A DNA stretch of 64,000 bases from Volutella citrinella (Eukaryota > Ascomycota > Sordariomycetes > Hypocreales > Nectriaceae). The translations under genes were made by a program, and so were the position numbers. The stretch's first letter is position 1; the number at the start of each line of letters is the position of its first letter. Positions 37,216 to 48,436 of the stretch are shown in pieces. The notes beneath the pieces are model-generated. The model made no database searches. It saw nothing but the letters and a program-made list of their open reading frames with translations, and was not told where the DNA came from. The stretch covers positions 2,666,001 through 2,730,000 of the forward strand of contig JAWZSP010000006.1 in the NCBI GenBank assembly GCA_034401135.1, in the 5' to 3' direction.

Positions 37216-40200
37216 GTGGAAGAGTCAGAGCCAAGCAAAGGAAAAAGGTCGCAAGGTGCAAGTAAATGCCACTGCGACTTGAGAGGAGAGGAGATTAGGG
37301 CGAAAATAGACAGCAGATGGGGGAAAAGATGAGAACGCGTGCGCCGTGGAGTGGAGAGTGAACCAACACGACCGGAGCAGACTTCGGAGAGTCGCTGGGG
37401 ACGGGTTTAGACGGTGAAATGAAGCATCATGGCGACGGTGATGCAGTTCGAGGGGAGAATCGCGGGAACGAGCAGGGCGGGCCATGACACAGTTTTGAGG
37501 GTCTGGGAACGGGCAAGGACGGGCTGGCTGGCGACTGGCTGCGACTGGCTGGACGCTCTCACTCGGACAGTACATTGGGTGGAGGGGAGCGCGACGGGAT
37601 CGGGATGGAGGGCAGCGCCAGCACGCACGCACGCAGGTCCGCTGAGCCCGCCCGCTGAGCCCACACTGAGCCCGCCTACCCTTCCAGCCCTCCACTCGTC
37701 GCGTCGCTCTGCCACTCTGCCACTTCCCTGAGGCCCCGCCCCAGTTTTCTGCTGCCGGGGGATCCAGTGCTGGGCCAATACCAGACCACCTCTGCTGGCC
37801 CAGACCAGAGGTACCACGCCGCGTGCCGCGTACCTCGAATGCCTCAAGTACCACGCATCACGTACCAACCACGCCAGACCTGTTGGTACCGCACAGTACG
37901 CGGGTACCCGCGTAGCCGTGACACTCTACGCGCCCCCCCCTCCAGCACGCCCCCCCAGCCCACGCCAAAAAGCACTCGACGCCTGCGGCGTGTCTGCCTT
38001 TTGGCATTGCGCCATTGGCTGCTGCATCCAAGTCGCGCCAACTTGCTCCCCACCGTGACCCTCCCCCACCCCTTTGTCTCCCCAGGCTTCATCGCTGGGA
38101 ATGAATGACGGACGGACAGGATGGCTGAAGGCGAGGTTGTTGGGTTGAAAATGCCTGCTCCGTCCCGATTTTCTGTGTGTTGATGCATCGTCCTCCAGTT
38201 TCGCCTGGTGGGCTCACAGTGCCAAAAATCTGCCTTCTGTCCGTCCAGTCCTGCCGTTGTTTCGCAGTTGCTCCTGCCGGAGGTGCTGTCGCGCGCCAAC
38301 TTCCGTTTGACCAGGCTGGCCAGTGAGAGCGACTGTATCTCAACTTCCCCCCCTCAAAGTCCAAGACCGCCCTTGTGGGGCGCCAAACCGCCCTCTGCCA
38401 ACCAAGACCGTCTCAGACCCTCCCCCAGCGTCGTCGTCTCCAGTTTCCTGCGGCCCCCGAACCAAAAGCGAGCCTGAGAGTGCACACAGGACGCAGCCCA
38501 TTCTGCCAGGTCAAAACTGCGTCACTGTCTCTACTCGCCCGTCCCCTTGCACGGCCTGAATGAGGTGTACAGTACCAGCAACTATTATCCGGGGCGATAT
38601 GCCTGACTGACGGTCTCACTCGCTGGCCACTGCCAAGAGGGCTTCGTCGAGCAGACCAGGATCGGAATCAGAGATGTGAGCTGCCAGGTGAATGATCTGT
38701 CTGTCAGTCACTCATCAGTTACTTGCAATCAGTCGCCCCTCAGTCATTCTGTGAGCTTCATCCCGCAGTTAATGCATCTCGTCCTCGTGCAGCAACCCAT
38801 TTCCAGACAATCACTCCTGGAAGTACATAGCCGTTTCAGCGCTCAATCATCCCGTCATTCAATCAGGCAGCATTGCCATGTTCTCGAGCGTGTTCCCTTG
38901 CTGCACTCTGCGGTCGGGTCCCAACGGCATGAGGCATAAGAGCGAACAAACTGTCGGGTATCAACATCCCGGCCTGTTACTTCTGCGTCACTGAGGGCAA
39001 CGTGCGTATCTCAGCGCGCCAAAAGCCGCCTGGCACGCCGCCCAACTCAGCTCATTCACGCATGCCAATCCGATTTTGCAGGTATCCGCATCCCTGTCAA
39101 TTCACCCTAGCCACCCAGCGGCCACTCTTGCCACTCTCTCCCGCCTGAGTGTAAGGAACATCTTGGCAGGCGACCTGGGAGGCGGGCTTCCTTTTGCTCA
39201 AGCACTGCAGATGCCCTCCCGACTTCAGTGGCTTCACTTCTCAAACCATGATTTTAATCGAGAAGCCGACACGGGCCTTGTTTGAAGCTTCTCCAGTAGG
39301 CCAGACGCTGACGGATCCCCGGCCAATTAAGGATCGAGCAATACAGCCGAACTCTAACATGCACCAGGCATGAGATGTGCACTTTGGGGCAGCCTTCCAA
39401 CCAACTTGACATGGCGCTTGTGTGCACCAGCACCCCGCCGCCGCTCTCTTGCCTCCCAAGCCTCCTCACCGCGAGATACCTATCCCACAAGCTGTCTGAG
39501 ATCTCACAGGCCAGGGCTCACACCTTTCTTGCGCTTGTATCGTCAATACAGCGCCTGTTGCTATACTACTGTAGCAATTCCATTCAAAGGCATCACATTT
39601 GACAAGTCCTTTTATCCACCCAAGCGTCTATCTAAGATAATGATACATTTGACGACGTTGGGGAGCGGCAAGCCCTGCTTCAAGTCGACCACGCCGCCGG
39701 ATGCACAAAGTCGCCTCCCCCAGCTCCAGTCATGCTCCAGCATTCAACAATGCGTTCGTGGGATGAAAGCTCCGATATTGAAGGGGCAAACATACCGTAA
39801 TGGGTCTCGCCACCTCCCATCCGTTCCAGGTGAACTCACTACCGCATTACTAATTTCAGAGGACGCACGCTTCACTCAGGGTAGCTGGAGGCAGTTCCAA
39901 AAACACCCGAGGCCCAGCTCCTTCTAAGCGTAGCTTTGCCGTATACGGAACGGCTCCACGCCCATCTCAAGGACTGATTAGCCAAGCTATTACCATTCGA
40001 GTTCCCGACGAGTCTCACCATCTGGCTCCTCTCGCCGGCTCTCACCTCACTCCGGGTCTCATTATGAGTTGATGACCTCACCCAGGGCTTGGAGAACGCC
40101 GATCAGGCGACTGAAGCCTCCACACAGATGCCCCAGATTTACAGGCGAGGCCGACACTGAGCTCGCCCAATATTGGGACCACACGCGTACGGGTGTGAGA

Positions 40201-43004
40201 TACATGACTACTAGTGGCCGTCAACAATCTTGCAACACGGCGGGATGACACACTCAACACTCCGCACATTTGGCAGATTGCGGTTGTACCACCGGTCTCG
40301 AAGCACTACTGGTAGTAGTATGCCCCATCTCATCGAACAAGATGATGTGCCCCAGCCCAAAGTGCGTTGTGCTGTCGCACAACGGACGCCTAGCCCAACG
40401 GCACACGGCACAAGAAGACAACTGAGGGGCCCCTCCTCGACGGCCCAGGCCATGTATCCGAACACACAGGGAATGACTGCCGTATTCGCGCTAACGACCC
40501 TGCCGAGTGGCTACGTGCGGCGTACTGCGTGCTGCGTGCACCGTGAAGCAGTGTTTGGCATCCTCCTTCCACTCATCATCCTCGGGGCCCGTGCGTCACC
40601 CTGGTGGTGGCGCTACCAACCCCTTAACGAGCGCCCCGGTCTCATTTTGCATCACGGTGTACCGTGGCCACTGGAAGGACAAACTGCATGTACCTGTTCG
40701 TGCCGCCCGCCGGACTCTTCTCCACTTACCGACGGCCTCCCTGGCACACAAAGCATTACCTCAGCTGGCCACCGCCTCACCAGATCGGACATGGGTTGAG
40801 TGCTCTCGTCCAGGCACCGGCCTGCTAACATGTGGCACCTAACCTGCATGGCACTACTATCTTAGGTTCACCTGTACTGTAGGGTAATGGTCCTGGGATT
40901 TTAGATGAAAGGCTGTTGCTAGAAGCCATGCTGTGTGTTGCTCGTGAGGAGCCACAAAGGCAGTGAACACATACACCAGCATTGGACAGATATCCTTCTT
41001 GGGGGTGAGAGGCCCGCCTGGAGTGTGCCCTTTGCAAACATACAGAGTTGTCGTCGAGCACAGGGCTGGGTTACAACAAAGACGATAGTAAAAAAAACAC
41101 CGCTCATTGCTGATTTGACAGGGCGCCAGCTCCGCTACCAAGCATCAACGCCCCGCCATTTCTTTACAGGACAGCACATGGATTCAGCGATGATTGGATC
41201 GGGCAGGGGCATCAGCATTCAAGATCGACACCGAGCATTACGATGGCGGACTGAGAGCCCCAAGGAGTGTGACAATCTGGGATGCTTCACGATCCATCCA
41301 ACGCTGTCAAGACCGTGAATGGCGCAGCGCACATGACGACGTGTATGAGAAGCAGGGAAAGAAAATTTAGCAGAGCATCGGCAACCCCAAGGGGCCTGGT
41401 CGTGCCAAGCGAAGGAGGGGAGGTCCTCTAGTCCAAATGCTGGGCCAGCCATTGGCTGGCCGGGCTTCCTCTTCAAGCAGGCCGATGTCAGGATGAGTCA
41501 AACTGCATCGCCGACCGACTGCCCTGGAATCTGTCCGAGGGGGCCCTCCCTGCCTGGAGTTTCCCGACTGGTGGCAAGCCGGGAGGAGAAGACAGCGCCT
41601 GCGGCCAGGCCGGAGAAGCCTCATCGTCTCCGTCGCCATTGCTGGGCATTGATCAAGCCGGGTGTCATCATGAGAAGAACTTGGCCCGTCCCCACCTGCG
41701 GCCATAGGCCTGGTAGGGCCTGGTAGGCAGGCAACTCGGGTACGCCAGACGTGAGCGCACGATTATGCCCGGGCCGGCCGGTGGTGGTGTTTGAGAATTC
41801 AAGCATGCGCGTGCAGCATCTGAAGTTATCAGCACCAGGCATAGCAAGGGCCAACGCTACCCCCCCGGGCCACTCCTCATGCCGGATGCGGGAAGCAGAA
41901 ATCATCCAACTTCCAGCTCTCGCCTGTTTTGCAACTGTCGAGCCACTCTGCCGCCACGTCTAGTTTTACTACCCGCATGATTATGGCCAGCCAACTAGTT
42001 TCGCGTATCGAAAAAAACCTTGGACAGGTGTGGGCGAAGCCACGCGCGCGCTGACTCACTGCGCTCCGTGCTCCGGGCGTGATCTTGATTCCTCGACGGT
42101 CCCCACTACACCTCGGTTGAGATGCCGACATTATTGCCATGCATCTCACGTTCCCAGGGCATGAACACGCCGGGGCTGGCATCCCGGGACGCGGAGATGA
42201 AGCACCGTGACGAGCCACACGCGACAAACAGCACCACACGCGTGTGTCGTCGTGAATCTCGGGACTCGCCCCCTTGGTTAGGATCACCTCAGCGCTGGGG
42301 CGTGGGCGCCGGCGCGGCTTTCCTTTCTGCCAGATGACTTGTCAGCGGGGCTGTAGCCAGTGGAGAGAGGGTAGACAGTTCATGGGTGGCGTTGTCTGAC
42401 AGCCTTGCACAGCGCTGGGGCGCTTCGCGTAGCCTCGTCCGGCGCACACAATTGATTGATTGCGTGGGAACAAAGGCCGAAAAGCATCATCATGTGGGCG
42501 AGTCCTGTCCAGGCAGACAGACCCATCAGACCGTGAAGGAGCAGAGACGGAAGCACAGAGGCTGTAAGACGCGGCCTGGTGCTAGGCTACGCCCCCATCA
42601 CCCCGGTGGCCCGCCCCCGTAACTGGAGGCATGAGTGCCTACGCAGGGCTGAACTGCCTGGGCGATGAGTGCATCGCCTCGCAGCCGGCGTGACGTGCTT
42701 ATCATCCGGTTGCTTGATTCCACACAAACGGCAAGAGAATGATGAGAAATGAATCATTGTCCTTTTTCCTTTTTTGGCTGAAGCCTTGGCAATCGTTGCA
42801 CCCCTCATGACTTGCCAGACCTTTCTTGCGAGGTGTGACAGCAAATCAATCTTGACAACCCGTCTGCCTCGCTCGCCTTTGAGAAACAAGAATGGTTGAG
42901 CGGTACAACGAAAACATTACGTCGCTTCACATCACACCGTGTTACTCCGGGTAGGGTCCGCCCCTGCCGGAGGTGCTGCCTGTGTAGCTGTGTGTATCGA
43001 ACAG

Positions 43005-43028
43005 CCAACCCTAACCCTAGGCGACCCT
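43005..43028. repeat. Telomere-like CCCTAA motif
   Basis: AACCCTAACCCTAGG followed by CGACCCTACC gives two perfect CCCTAA-type units and a decayed third. With those at 806-840, about 2537 and 19129 it is the fourth such site in 64 kb. Confidence 0.6.
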
Positions 43029-44091
43029 ACCAGTTAGCTTTCGGTAGAAGGCTTCAGAAGGACCAGGACAGCCACTGTTCGGCTAGGGTAATGGTTAGGA
43101 GGTCCAATGAATTACGGCTCGCCCGAGCTGGAACCCCCCCTCCTTTCACCATGATGGGCTCGAATCGCCTCCCGGAATCCCGAACGAACTGTCAGATCGG
43201 GAGAGGGGAAGTTCCATGTCGGCCACCACACTGGTGGGAAGCAAAGAATGTGGTTGCCTAATGTGGGTTTCTGACATGGGCCACTCCCCCGACTAGGGTT
43301 GGCCTGCGACCGCCGTTTGGAACAGGAACACACACACGCCTGGCCAGAGCCCAAGCCCAGGACAGCGATCAGATGAGGTAGCATTCTAGAAGTCACGTCA
43401 GGCTCGACTCGTGGCAGCGTGGCTTTGTCCCCCCACCTCGGCGACTCTGGTTCGTCATCTATCAGATTTCTGGGGGTAAATCGCGGACACGCCAACCTCG
43501 GTAGATGGCGAGGCCTCACCGCTTGTGGGGGGGGACCTTGCTAGATACGCCGACCAACATGCCACAGCCTCACTCTCTTGCGGGGAACTGGAGCTTCTCG
43601 ATTGTGAGGCGCACTCGGCAGGTTCGGCCGACCACAAGCTGCGTTCGTGAGCTCGATTTGGATCTCTCTCTGATGCTCATCTTGGGAACCCCTCAATTAC
43701 CTCGAGTTCCGAGACCTGCGCTGTGTCATGTCAACGGTGGGCGGTATAGCCGTCTGTTCTACATTTCGGTGTGCCCCGCATTCGATCAACGAGTTCGTGA
43801 CCTTGACGCCATCCTGGCCATGTGTATCCTGCACATCACGGAATAGAGAATAGCAGCGTGGTGTCTTCCTGTGGTATGTCATGGAGGAGAGGGAGGTCCT
43901 AGATATAGTGGCACCCCTACAATGGCGCCCCTTCTCGAACAAGACCAAAAACCGAAGGGCAAAACGTCCTTCTGGATATGTAGTCCACTTCATGGTGTGG
44001 GAAGGACTGGGATCTCAGCCGAGGGCTAGCACTGCTCACCGTATGCCCCAGACTTCATCCGACCATATGAAGTAGAGATACGGATTGACGT

Positions 44092-44307
44092 ATGTACTCG
44101 TTTGATGATGTTTTGGATCCCCAAGTTTTGAGCGACATCCCACATTCGCTTGCACGTCTAACAGATCTAAAGGTAGAAAGCAAGTTGACGAGCTTAGATT
44201 GCACATATTGGACTTTGCAGCAGGCAGAATGGGAGGCAGCGAGTCTTGACCTACATGCTCCTATTTTGACTGTGTGGAACGACGTTATCATGGGTTACGA
44301 GACTTGA
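44092..44307 (+). CDS. Candidate orphan ORF, 71 aa
   Basis: An uninterrupted + frame from ATG 44092 to TGA 44307 encodes an acidic 71-aa peptide (starts MYSFDDVLDPQVLSDIPHSL, ends WNDVIMGYET) with a balanced amino-acid composition and no low complexity. It lies antisense to the stretch where the missing half of a phosphatase gene would be expected. I see no family, promoter or intron that proves it. It could be chance. Confidence 0.25.
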   Translation: MYSFDDVLDPQVLSDIPHSLARLTDLKVESKLTSLDCTYWTLQQAEWEAASLDLHAPILTVWNDVIMGYET

Positions 44308-44334
44308 AATCGCGTAAGATATTGACTGAAACTC

Positions 44335-44601
44335 TCACAGCTCTTCCTCGGTAGAATTGTCGAGGGCCGGGATGAACAAGTGCCGATACGCGGGCACACA
44401 CCTCCTGTTGCTGGCCCTCGTCCAATACGCCAGTGATGCATCGGAGAGAGAAACTATGGCGTTAATCTTATGCTCGGACAACAGCTTTGCATTGTGCGAG
44501 CTGTACATGTTCCCAACAAAGAGCCCGGGCTCGATCTCGGAGAGGGGGGGGTTTTGGGTCCTTTGGCGACGGTGGGATCTGGAATGCGGAGGCTGGGGCA
44601 T
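44335..44601 (-). pseudogene. Dual-specificity phosphatase, N-terminal fragment
   Basis: From ATG 44601 (minus) 88 codons are open, then a TGA; the last codons overlap a possible donor (GAGCT|GTGAGA at 44338). Residues about 20-88 match the start of a dual-specificity phosphatase domain: LSEIEPGLFVGNMYSS, then HKINAIVSLSDASLAYW, then YRHLFIPALDNSTEEEL. The catalytic half with the HC-x5-R loop should follow within about 60 residues. In the next 300 bases of the minus strand I find no HCxxGxSRS in any frame, only a weak C-terminus-like SSNEYIRQS near 44095. Either an unseen exon lies further away or the gene is broken. A longer open frame continues upstream to 44862 but is low complexity. As it stands it would be inactive. 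Confidence 0.5.
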
Positions 44602-45330
44602 CGTTGGATTGCATGGCGAGACTTTCAGGGGCTGGCGGCTACCCAAAGTGTCGCAGGAGTGCCTTGAATGAAAGAAATGGTGCTTGCTTGAGAGACTTCG
44701 TGCCTGTATTGGCTGAAGATGGGAGAAGGGAATCCATGGATGAGGTGTCGTGGGTTGGTTGTGATGTGATTGGCGGCGCAGGTACGGGGCCCAGTTGATC
44801 CGCTTCAGCTCGGCCTTCTCGAGAATACTGATGGCCGCAGTGGTCTTGCTTTTGATTGGCACGTAACCAAGCTTTCAGGCTTGTTTGTTTGTTTGTTTGT
44901 TTGTTCGTTCGTTTATATCCATACTAAAAGGCGCTCGAGCGTCCCCCAATGGGTGCCCCGAGAGCGGGGGAGACAAAGGCACCAGCAAGCATGGCCTAGC
45001 TCGATATCGAAGCCGAGTTTTGGATTGCATGCAGCCTGGCATCTGTGTGGTCGGCTAATCGAGAACCAATGGCTAATAAGTATGCATCGTTCACATCTCC
45101 GAGGCTGCGGCACTGGTCGACTGTCTTCACAATTCTCATTCAAGTAGCTACACAATACAAGCAAGCAACTAAACCGGTCATTCTGGCAACTTTTCCCTCT
45201 CGCCGGACTGATACCTTGGTGCCGACCTCCAGACCCATAACCCCGTGTGGCGTCGGCCCTGATCAATCAAGGATACACGCTCTTGGTGGCGCACGCCACG
45301 ATGCTGCCCATCTCCGCAGCAATAGGGAAC
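44602..45330. other. Intergenic with GTTT microsatellite
   Basis: About 730 bases between the phosphatase fragment and the 3' end of SUB2. It includes the microsatellite at 44881-44915 and no supported gene. Confidence 0.55.
44881..44915. repeat. (GTTT)n microsatellite
   Basis: About eight tetranucleotide units: six TTTG units followed by two changed to TTCG (CGTTCG), ending GTTTA. Similar shorter runs occur in the leader of the 72-aa gene (22913-22930). Confidence 0.85.
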
Positions 45331-47373
45331 TTAGGACGCCATGTAGGTGCTGGCGTCAACGCCCTCCTTGGGGAACTCACTGCAAAGTTGTTAGCATTAG
45401 TCTCCTCATCTAGCGTGGGATGGGGTACGTACGGAAGGGCGACTTCGAATCGCTTCTCAATCTCCTTCAGCACCTCCTGGTCCTGGTCGGTGCTGACAAA
45501 AGAGATGGCGAGACCCTTGGTACCGAAACGACCGGCACGGCCGACTCGGTGGAGGTAGGAGCTAGCATCGTTGGACAAGTCGTAGTTGATAGCGAGGTTG
45601 ATGCGCTCGATATCGATACCACGACCGAAGACATCGGTGGCCACGCAGATTCTCTTCTTGAACTCCTTGAACTCCTTGTACCGGCGGATACTGCGAAGGA
45701 AGAGTCAGTCGTAGGGCACATAGAAGAGGGGCAGGGTTTCTTTGACGTACCGTTCCTCCTGGCTGACACCGGAGTGCACAGCAATCGAGGGGAAATTGCA
45801 CTCTCGCAGCAGCTTGTCTAGCTCAGTGGCACGGACAGTGCTTCGGACAAAAATAATGACCTGGTTGAACTGGAGGTCATCCAGGAGCTCATTGAGCTTG
45901 CGGTTCTTCTCCTTCTCTTCAAGCTTGATGTAGTACTGCTGAAGGCCGTGAAGGGTGAGCTTGGTATCTTCGTCGACGTAGTGCTCAGTCGGGTTCTGCA
46001 TGAACTTTCGGCAGATGGGCTTCACCTCCTCAGAGAGGGTGGCGGAGAACATCATAACCTGCTTCTGCTGAGGAGTGGCGCGGAAAACATCCTGCACATC
46101 AGTGCGCATATCTACTTTTGTGTCAGTCATCGAGGCCCCTTGACAAGAAGAAGGCTAGTTGGCTTACCAGGCTGATCGAGCATCTTGTCGCACTCGTCGA
46201 GGACGAAGATGCGGACGCTGCCGAGGCGGAGAGCCTTGTCGCGGACGAGAGCCTTGAGACGGCCGGGAGTACCGACAATAATGTGGGGGCAGGTGTCCTT
46301 GTTCTTGAGAGTCTCAATGTCCGTCTTGATGGGAGTACCACCGTAGAAGACGCCCGTCTTGATGTCGGGCATGTACTTGCTGAATCGGTTGTATTCATCG
46401 CGAATCTGGTAGGCCAGCTCGCGAGTGTGGCACATGACGACGACGGAGACCTCGCCGTTGACAGGCTCGACCTGCTGAAGGGTGGCAAGGACGAACACAG
46501 CCGTCTTACCGAGACCAGACTTGGCTTGGCAGATAATGTCACCGCCGAGAAGGGCCTGAGGGATACATGTTTGCTGGACTGTCGATCGAACCGATGTTAG
46601 AGAGTGTTTTTCCATGAAGCAACGAACGACTGGTGTAGAATCAAGAGTCCGTCCATCGTCGCAGCTGAGCCAGAGCGACTGAGCCTCGCAGCCCATCGGC
46701 TCAAGGTGGCATCAGTGTCGCCAGATGGGAGACGTCCACGGGCCAATGATGCACCTTCGATGGAGGGCATCCCGACCGTCTCCCTGGCAAGGATATGCTC
46801 GGGGGGCGGTGAAGCCGCCGGCAATCCTTTTCTTTCCACCCAATTCAAACCAGTGCGCAATTGGTCAACGTCTTGCCCGCCGCTTCCGCAGGATCAGGGC
46901 GACGTTGCCATTGATGACGCTAGGATTCACCATTTTACCAGTGAACCACTCCTGCTCGTACAATCGGACCATTTTCAGGTCTTGCTGACGTGCCTCTCAG
47001 GGCATTCTCGATAATGGTATATCGACGATAGCAAACCGTGGCGGGCTTGATTGGAACCAATGGCCATATTCTCTTCTGGCTTGCGAGATGGACAGACGCT
47101 TGAAGGGAGGGGATTTGATGGACTTAGGGTATTAGAAGTTCAGGACTGACCCTCCGAAGGATGTTCGAAACCGCAGTCGCCAATGGCGCGGAGAAGTTCG
47201 GGCTTCAGAAGAAAGTCGCGGAAGCCAGTGGAGTGGATGCCGACGTAGCTGCCCTTCTTGTCGACGTTGTTACCAGCGGCGAGCTCGCCCTTCTTGCCGT
47301 TGGAAGGGGCGGCGGTCTCGTTGGCTCCGATCTCCTCATCGGAGTAGTCGATGAGATCCTCCTCGTGAGACAT
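45331..47373 (-). CDS. SUB2: DEAD-box RNA helicase SUB2/UAP56
   Basis: ATP-dependent RNA helicase of spliceosome assembly and the TREX mRNA export complex, nuclear, 433 aa as in yeast. Exons on the minus strand: 47373-47151, 46578-46168, 46111-45751, 45690-45433 and 45379-45331. Introns are 572, 56, 60 and 53 nt, all preserving the frame. The acidic N-terminus [14 protein letters not shown] is typical. Motifs seen: Q motif region FGFRDF-like [18 protein letters not shown], Walker [12 protein letters not shown] in [10 protein letters not shown], the diagnostic DECD ([15 protein letters not shown]), SAT (FSATLS), the [13 protein letters not shown] strand, [11 protein letters not shown], and [10 protein letters not shown]. 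The end [19 protein letters not shown] tail is complete. Intron 1 is about ten times longer than the others. It is head-to-head with RPR2. Confidence 0.97.
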
Positions 47374-47890
47374 GTTGTTGGATGTGTAGAGGTGGCTAGA
47401 AGAGTGAAGTTTGATGGCGTCTGTCGCGTCGGTGTCGAGGGGACACAATAGAGCTTTGCGCAAAGCGCGAAGCGTGTGATGTGATGCGACGGTGGCGGTT
47501 GTGGTGACGGCGCGTCAGTTGCTGGGTATCACCACGCGCGAGAAAGGCGAGGCGACAAGATGAAAAAATCAGAATGTGAATGGAAGAAGAGATGTGGTGA
47601 TGGAGCGAGAACCCAGGTTGCTCGTTCCGATGCAGGCTGAATAGAAGAGCTTTGTTGAGGCTGACGAGGGAGGGAGACGCCAGAAGGCAGCGAGCAAGAG
47701 CCGCGCCGCGCCCTGAGGCAGACGGGGCCCGTGCGTCAATCACGTGACCCAATAAAGGCCAGTCAGCATACAGTGCTATTGATAATGAGTTACTGTACAG
47801 ACCTCTCGAGGTTGGAATCTTCGAGATGCATCGTCGCACCGAGGCGGCTTGCCACAGCTAGCTGCAAACACCATCCAAACTACGACAATA
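47374..47890. promoter_or_regulatory. Bidirectional promoter SUB2 / RPR2
   Basis: 517 bases separate the two start codons of divergent RNA-processing genes. The sequence is purine-rich near SUB2, and TCACGTGAC (an E-box-like palindrome) lies near 47740. No gene lies inside. Confidence 0.6.
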
Positions 47891-48436
47891 ATGGCAAAGG
47901 CCAAAGGTCCGCAGGGGGTCCAGAACCGGCACATCTACTCCAGAGCCTCTTACCTTTACCAAGCCGCGGCCTACCTCGCCAGCCGTGAGTCTGTCACCAG
48001 GGATGCCTCGTCAAATCCAGCCACCAACAGCGATGGACACAGTGCATCAGTGCCAGCACCGAAGCAATCCAGAGCCACGCAAAACATGTCTCGTCAGCTG
48101 ATTTCGAGCATGCGAGCAGTGACGCTCAAGTCACAGATTCGGCAGAGCCCAGACCTGAAGCGCACAATTTGCAAGTACTGCGACACGCTGCTGATCGAGG
48201 GCAGAACCTGCACCTCGACAGTGGAGAACGCAAGCAAGGGTGGGAGGAAGCCTTGGGCCGATGTCCTTGAAATCAAGTGTAAGACGTGCGGCCATGTCAA
48301 GCGGTATCCGGTCAGCGCTCCCAAGCAGAAGAGGCTGCAACTGCGGAAACAGGAGGCGAAAGAGAGGCAGGATGCACTGCACACTCCATCCGTTCAGGCG
48401 CCGCTGCCTGAGATGACTACAAACGGTGGCCCTTGA
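47891..48436 (+). CDS. RPR2: RNase P subunit Rpr2/Rpp21
   Basis: Intronless, 181 aa from the ATG at 47891 (MAKAKGPQG). An in-frame upstream codon run exists but is untypical. It is a protein subunit of nuclear RNase P, which removes 5' leaders from pre-tRNA. The family core is visible: RHIYSRASYLYQAAAYLA (first helix), SRQLISSMRAVTLKSQIR (second helix), then the zinc ribbon with CKYCDTLLIEGRTC and CKTCGHVKRYP. The four cysteines are of the two CxxC type, followed by a basic helix (KQKRLQLRKQEAKERQ) that contacts RNA. The insertion between the first two helices (about residues 30-60) is low complexity. The Snm1 subunit of RNase MRP is related, but the length and motif favour Rpr2/Rpp21. Confidence 0.92.
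   Translation: MAKAKGPQGVQNRHIYSRASYLYQAAAYLASRESVTRDASSNPATNSDGHSASVPAPKQSRATQNMSRQLISSMRAVTLKSQIRQSPDLKRTICKYCDTLLIEGRTCTSTVENASKGGRKPWADVLEIKCKTCGHVKRYPVSAPKQKRLQLRKQEAKERQDALHTPSVQAPLPEMTTNGGP

Larger units (their letters stand above)
36062..44091. other. Gene-poor 8-kb stretch upstream of cyclin
   Basis: About 8 kb with no recognisable protein. From 36062 to about 37750 the sequence is strongly G-skewed and is likely promoter or leader of the cyclin gene. Low-complexity GCTGG-type repeats occupy about 37070-37210, with GTCAGTCAGTCAGT at 37147-37160. CAGTCA-like words recur at 38690-38760. A cluster of inverted GGTACC/GTACC words lies at 37800-37920. Telomere-like CCCTAA units lie at 43008-43020. 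Open frames up to 189 codons (such as 40230-40799 on +) overlap others on the opposite strand and have no domains. Confidence 0.5.

Noticed and set aside
37800..37925. Dense inverted GGTACC/GTACC words
   Set aside because: Short palindromes without a longer inverted repeat or target-site duplication, so no transposon end is claimed.
40230..40799. 189-codon + frame in the cyclin upstream desert
   Set aside because: Composition is erratic, there are no domains, and it overlaps similar-length frames on the other strand.
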